A DNA stretch of 38,761 nucleotides from Mycobacterium sp. E3251. Its GTDB lineage: Bacteria; Actinomycetota; Actinomycetes; Mycobacteriales; Mycobacteriaceae. The first letter of the stretch is position 1. Every line of letters begins with the position of its first letter. Positions 34,971 to 38,761 of the stretch are shown in pieces. The position numbers were made by a program, and so were the translations under genes. The notes under the pieces were generated by a model, which saw nothing but the letters and a program-made list of their open reading frames with translations, had not been told where the DNA came from and made no database searches. Location: the NCBI RefSeq assembly GCF_001666835.1, contig NZ_LZJF01000036.1, positions 1 to 38,761 of the forward strand, read 5' to 3'.

Positions 34971-35938
34971 TTTCCGCTCCCTGGCGGTTTGGGCTTGGTC
35001 AGCACCGTCAGGTCGTCGACGAGCCAACGGCCGCCACCGTCTTTGACGAAAGTCACCCGAACGGTGGCGGAGATGTAGCGTTCATCGGGCGCCGCGCCGC
35101 GCCGGCCCTGCATGAACATCAGCATCGTCGCCCGATCGGGCGACGCCGACTGGATCGCGTGGTCGGTCACCCAGTATTCGTTGATGACCGGGTTGCCCTT
35201 TTGCACCATGTCCTGCTGGTCCGCCAGCTGCTTCCGATATTTGTCGGTGGCCAACGAGAGGGCGCGATTGAAATCGTCGTGCAACGATTTCGGGTCGTAG
35301 GTCAGCATCTGCGCGACGATCTTCGGGCCCTGCGTGTCGAGCTGTGCACGCGTCTGGTCGGTGGCCCGATCCCGCGAGAACACCGCCGCATAGCTCAACA
35401 CCGCGCCGGCGAGGCACAGTCCCGCCGCGCCCAGCACCACCACCGCCGTCCACCGCCGCACGTCGAACGCCGGCTCGGCCGATTCCCGGCGCCGCGCTTC
35501 GGTGCGCAGCAGCATGTCGGCGAAGGTACGGCGCCGCGAATCCCATAGCGGCCAAAGCCATCCCACCACCGATACGGTGTCGAGCAGGTGCGCCATGTCC
35601 CGCAGCAGCAGCCCCCACGGTCCGATGGGTTCGCCATCGCGCCGCGCCACCGCGATGCCGAACAGCGCCCGCCCCACGCTCCAGCCGGTGACCGTCGGCA
35701 GCAGCAGCCGGTTGACCAACATCAGCAGGACGACGACCCCGATCACCGCGATGCACAGCCACCACCACACGCCGCCGGCCGGAACGGTGAAACCGGCCAG
35801 CGCCATCGTCGCCACCACCGCCGCGCCGGGCAGGACGTCGACGGCGAGTGCGCCGGCGCGAATGTGCCAGGGCGCCAACACCTTCCGCGGGGACTCCTGG
35901 ACGGCCGTGGCCGGTGGCTTGTCGACCACCACCGTCAC
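34967..35938 (-). CDS. mam1B: Mce1-associated protein Mam1B with RDD membrane domain (Rv0176 homologue)
   Basis: The 323-residue protein combines an N-terminal RDD-type membrane domain with two helices at about residues 34-85, a third region near 100-125 and a re-entry near 172-192, and a C-terminal Mam-type extracytoplasmic domain from about 195. The RDD family is seen in RAGALAVDVLPG near residue 27 and RALFGIAVARRDGEPIGPWG near 90. This combination of RDD and Mam domains is the known layout of Rv0176. The GTG start overlaps the upstream gene by 4 nt and the stop overlaps the next start. It is the third-last gene of the mce1 block before DUF1275. Confidence 0.88.
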   Translation of the reverse strand: MTVVVDKPPATAVQESPRKVLAPWHIRAGALAVDVLPGAAVVATMALAGFTVPAGGVWWWLCIAVIGVVVLLMLVNRLLLPTVTGWSVGRALFGIAVARRDGEPIGPWGLLLRDMAHLLDTVSVVGWLWPLWDSRRRTFADMLLRTEARRRESAEPAFDVRRWTAVVVLGAAGLCLAGAVLSYAAVFSRDRATDQTRAQLDTQGPKIVAQMLTYDPKSLHDDFNRALSLATDKYRKQLADQQDMVQKGNPVINEYWVTDHAIQSASPDRATMLMFMQGRRGAAPDERYISATVRVTFVKDGGGRWLVDDLTVLTKPKPPGSGK

Positions 35939-36795
35939 TTCGTCACCTGGTCGAGCTTGGCTATCTTGTATTGCCCTTCGGCCTGGGCCATTTTCACCCG
36001 CAGGCGGTACCCGGTTTCGTTCTGCGTCTGATCGTTGGCGACCTTGACGCGGACCGCGACGAGCACCTCGACCGAACCATCGGGGTTGTTGCGTTCGACC
36101 GCCGCCCGCATGTCCGACACCTGGACGTGAACGTTGGCGGCCTGGTACGCCTGAACGAGCATGCTGGTGTAGAGCAGGGCTTGCGAGCGGAAGGCGTCGG
36201 TGCCGCAGTCGATGATCTTCTGCTCACTCGCCGCCATCGCGTTGGTGTCGGGCGCCTGGGTCGCCGAAACGCAGTCGACGGCGGCCTTGAGCGCCGCGGC
36301 GTCGTTGCGGGCTATCACCTGGCTGTCGTGGTGATAACGCAATGCGAAGTATCCGCCCGCGCCCACGCCGGCGGCGCAGAGCACGAGCACCGCGGCGATG
36401 CCGGCCAACCAGCCGCGGCCCAACCGCGACGGGCGCCGTCCGGCGAGCACGCCGGGCTCGGCCTCGGATTCCGGCGGCTCGTCGGCGGCGGTTTCGGCGG
36501 CGGTTTCGGCAGGGGTCTCCTGGGTCGCGGCCTCGGGTTCCGCCGGTTCGGCTGCGGCTGCCTCGCTGGCCGACGGCTCCCCGGCCGTCGCCGCTTCATC
36601 GATCGAGCCCGTCCCGTCGGCGCGGGTCGCCTCGGTGGCGTCCTCGGGCTCGGCCGAACCCTCGGCCGTCACGTCGGGATTGGTCGGGTCGGCGGCGACC
36701 GCCGGATCCTGGTTCTTCGGACGCCGTCTGCGCAGACGACGAAGCTTCGGCATCGGTGGGGGGTTCAGCCGGCTGGCGCCAGCATCTCCTTCCAT
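35935..36795 (-). CDS. mam1A: Mce1-associated membrane protein Mam1A with long acidic N-terminus (Rv0175 homologue)
   Basis: The 286-residue protein has a basic patch KLRRLRRRRPK (residues 17-27), an Ala/Glu/Pro-rich acidic stretch of about 85 residues, one transmembrane helix at about residues 131-152, and a Mam-type extracytoplasmic domain with Cys in VDCVSAT and IIDCGT. It is clearly longer than the recalled Rv0175 (about 213), the difference being the acidic tract. The ATG at 36793-36795 has AGGAG 7 nt upstream and overlaps mce1F by 31 nt; an internal ATG at 36753 beyond the mce1F stop has no ribosome site and is rejected. Confidence 0.85.
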   Translation of the reverse strand: MEGDAGASRLNPPPMPKLRRLRRRRPKNQDPAVAADPTNPDVTAEGSAEPEDATEATRADGTGSIDEAATAGEPSASEAAAAEPAEPEAATQETPAETAAETAADEPPESEAEPGVLAGRRPSRLGRGWLAGIAAVLVLCAAGVGAGGYFALRYHHDSQVIARNDAAALKAAVDCVSATQAPDTNAMAASEQKIIDCGTDAFRSQALLYTSMLVQAYQAANVHVQVSDMRAAVERNNPDGSVEVLVAVRVKVANDQTQNETGYRLRVKMAQAEGQYKIAKLDQVTK

Positions 36796-38315
36796 CCGTC
36801 GTCTCCTGTTCTGGCTGAGTTTTCGACGGAGTATTTAACCCCGTCTGGCCCTACCAGTTGACCGCTTTGGGGACTATAGACCGCCACGGGAGGTCCACCG
36901 GGGGTGTAGACACACGGGTTGGGCTGCTGGCCGTTGCACTGCACGGTACCCGACCCCGGCCGCGACAAGGGATCGCTGGTCGGCGGGGGCGTGCCCGACA
37001 CCCGGTCCGAGGGCGCCGGGTTCAGGCCGTTGTCGATTGACGGTGCCGGGATCACCTGACCCGGTTTCACCGGCTGGTCACACCGCGCCGCGGGGGCCGG
37101 ACAGGTCACTATCTGGTTGGGGTCGCCATACCAGGGGTTGGTCCCGGCCGGGACGTACGGGTGGGGGTCGCGGCATTCCCGGGGGGTGGCCGCCCGCTTG
37201 CCCTCGATGTCCGTACACGGGATGTTGCGCGATCCGCGCACGCTGTTGGCCGGGGTGTCCATCGGAATCTTGCAGTACGTGCCCGACGGCAACGGCTGCA
37301 GGCTGGTGTCCGCCGGGGACCGCCACTCCGAGGCCGGAATGAAGCCGGTCAGACACGGCGGCGGCTGGTTGATCGACAGCGCCAGGTCCAGTGCCGCCAT
37401 GTTGGGGAACGGCGCGGCCACCGTCTGGGCGATCGACGCGCCCTGCGGCAGGAACACCAGGACCTGTTCCACGCCGGTGTGGTAGCGCTTGAGCAGGTCG
37501 AACACCACCTCGAGATTCGCCAGCGTCTGCGGCAGCGAATCCCGCACGTCGTTGAACACCTCGTTGACCTGGTCGGCCGTCGGCGCCGCCTGGCGCAGCA
37601 CGCTTTTCACGTGCTGGTCTTCCTGCGCCGACTGCGCGCCCAGCCTGTTCAGGTTGCGCGCCCAGCGTTCGATGGCATCGCCCGACTTGACCTGGCTGTC
37701 CAGCACCGGGCCCGAGTTTTGGATGATGTCGTTGACGTCGGTGATGTTGGTTTTGAAATCGCCGACGATCGCCTGCGTGGAGTCCACCAGCCGCTGCAGG
37801 GCCGGACCCAGCCCACCCACGGATTGCGCTGTCTCGTCGAGCAATTGGGCGATCTTGTCCTTGGGCAGCACTGCGAGCCCGCGGTTGGCCGTGTCCAACG
37901 CCGGCCCGATCTCGGCGGGCACCGTACCCTTCGTGATCGTCTGACCGTTCGACAAGAACTTGCCCGGGTTCCCGGTCGACTCCAGGTCCAGGTACTGCTC
38001 ACCGACGGCCGACACCGAGTGCACGTTGGCCGTCGCGTCGGTCGGGATCTTGTAGCGGCTGTCGATGCTCATCGTCGCTTCGGCGCCCCGCTCGGTCGGC
38101 TCCACATCGGTGACCTTGCCGATAGTGATGCCGCGATACGTGACGTTCGCCGTCGGGTACAGGCCGCCCGACGCGGGCAACTCGGCCTTCAGCGTGTATC
38201 GGCCGATCCCCACCAGGCTCGGGATCTGCAGGTAGTACACCCCGAGCACGAGCAGCGAGATGACCGTCAGGATTCCGAACGCGATCAACTGGCGTCTGAT
38301 GAAAGGAGTCAGCAA
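36765..38315 (-). CDS. mce1F: Mce1F, substrate-binding subunit of the Mce1 lipid importer
   Basis: The 516-residue protein has one N-terminal membrane anchor (about residues 10-30), an MlaD/Mce domain at about 38-115 (VGIGRYTLKAELPASGGLY then PTANVTYRGITIGKVTDVEP), a long helical region to about 290 that forms the tunnel needle in Mce complexes, and a Pro/Cys-rich C-terminal tail (PPCLTGFIPASEWRSPAD near residue 318). Mce1 imports fatty acids and mycolic-acid-related lipids. The start codon is TTG at 38313-38315 with AGGA just upstream, overlapping the lprK stop by 7 nt; this N-terminus MLTPFIRRQL matches the recalled Mce1F (515 residues). It is the last Mce subunit gene before the mam genes. 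Confidence 0.95.
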   Translation of the reverse strand: MLTPFIRRQLIAFGILTVISLLVLGVYYLQIPSLVGIGRYTLKAELPASGGLYPTANVTYRGITIGKVTDVEPTERGAEATMSIDSRYKIPTDATANVHSVSAVGEQYLDLESTGNPGKFLSNGQTITKGTVPAEIGPALDTANRGLAVLPKDKIAQLLDETAQSVGGLGPALQRLVDSTQAIVGDFKTNITDVNDIIQNSGPVLDSQVKSGDAIERWARNLNRLGAQSAQEDQHVKSVLRQAAPTADQVNEVFNDVRDSLPQTLANLEVVFDLLKRYHTGVEQVLVFLPQGASIAQTVAAPFPNMAALDLALSINQPPPCLTGFIPASEWRSPADTSLQPLPSGTYCKIPMDTPANSVRGSRNIPCTDIEGKRAATPRECRDPHPYVPAGTNPWYGDPNQIVTCPAPAARCDQPVKPGQVIPAPSIDNGLNPAPSDRVSGTPPPTSDPLSRPGSGTVQCNGQQPNPCVYTPGGPPVAVYSPQSGQLVGPDGVKYSVENSARTGDDGWKEMLAPAG

Positions 38316-38761
38316 TTCCTGTCCCCCCTTTCCACCAGTGGCCCACCGGGCGCGTCGTTCGGGTTCGGCGTGTAGCGGACGTCGGGGATCATCGTCTCGG
38401 GATCACGCCCGAACGACTGCTCGAGCGCCCGCAGGGCCCCCGACAATCCGGTGCCGGTGAGGAACGCGTTGTCGACGGAGCTGTAGGTCACGTCGAGCGT
38501 CAGCGAGATGTTGATGTAGTCGCCGCGGAAGATCTTCGGCACGGTGTCGATGTCGAACGGCTGGGTCAGGATCAGCTTCAGCGCGCCGATCAGGTACGGC
38601 GAGCCCTTGCCCAGCTCCTTGAGCGGACACTGCAGCGCCTGCAGGTCGGTGTGCAGCGGCCCGCGGGCTTCCGACAGGTACTGGTCGGCGGCCTGGCTGA
38701 GCCGTCCCACCGCGTCGACGGCGTTGATCAGCAGGTTCTTGGTGTCGGCGAAATGCTTGAT
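38309..38761 (-). CDS. lprK: LprK / Mce1E C-terminal part (5' end beyond the window)
   Basis: About 150 codons run in from the right edge without a start and stop with TGA at 38309-38311. The fragment is the helical and C-terminal part of the Mce1E lipoprotein: AVGRLSQAADQYLSEARGPL, PYLIGALKLILTQPFDIDTV and a C-terminus ending GDRNC. The lipobox and Mce domain are outside the window. Identity rests on position directly before mce1F and on similarity to the recalled Rv0173. The stop overlaps the mce1F start by 7 nt. Confidence 0.9.
   Translation of the reverse strand: MKHFADTKNLLINAVDAVGRLSQAADQYLSEARGPLHTDLQALQCPLKELGKGSPYLIGALKLILTQPFDIDTVPKIFRGDYINISLTLDVTYSSVDNAFLTGTGLSGALRALEQSFGRDPETMIPDVRYTPNPNDAPGGPLVERGDRNC

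Overview
This window is GC-rich DNA of a Mycobacterium, most probably a slow grower. Gene order follows, in inverted orientation, the M. tuberculosis H37Rv stretch from mmpL3 (Rv0206c) back to mce1F/lprK (Rv0174/Rv0173). H37Rv names used here are recalled from memory and not searched. Species is not resolvable from this sequence. Differences from the recalled H37Rv order are five extra genes and the absence of Rv0193c-Rv0195.

Layout. (1) 1-8.6 kb, cell-envelope and heme region: the mmpL3 3' end, an AI-2E-type permease, a YbhN-type membrane protein, the secreted heme carrier Rv0203, mmpL11 with its coupled partner gene, and the orphan Mce-associated proteins OmamB and OmamA. (2) 8.6-14.6 kb: zinc metallopeptidase zmp1, a molybdopterin oxidoreductase co-transcribed with a TetR repressor that has a perfect palindromic operator, and an L,D-transpeptidase. 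(3) 14.7-20.8 kb, copper and amino-acid region: an MFS exporter, the copper repressor ricR, ilvD, an SPW-repeat protein, a nitronate monooxygenase-like enzyme (extra), an O-methyltransferase and the copper metallothionein mymT. Two identical-architecture palindromes (6-5-6) lie in front of ricR and mymT. (4) 20.9-25.1 kb: an overlapping operon of a DUF2786 protein, a zincin-like protein and the GH3 beta-glucosidase bglS, then a monoacylglycerol lipase. (5) 25.2-30.4 kb: sigG, an extra alpha/beta-hydrolase translationally coupled to it, an extra divergent dehydrogenase/IclR regulator pair with overlapping palindromes, and a pirin. (6) 30.5-38.8 kb: a YhgE/Pip-like membrane protein, LprO, an extra DUF1275 membrane protein, and the 3' half of the mce1 operon (lprK end, mce1F, four Mce-associated proteins).

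Working together: MmpL3, MmpL11 and Rv0203 are linked to heme and envelope lipids; OmamA/OmamB and the Mam1 proteins serve Mce lipid importers; RicR and MymT form a copper sensing and buffering pair. Genes are tightly packed, with ATGA/GTGA overlaps inside operons and interleaved stop codons between several convergent pairs. Several genes have a TANNNT hexamer 6-8 nt before the start codon, the usual layout of leaderless mycobacterial mRNAs. No tRNA, rRNA, CRISPR array, insertion sequence or phage gene was seen. The first 57 bases are a perfect reverse complement of bases 287-343, which suggests an assembly artefact at a contig end.
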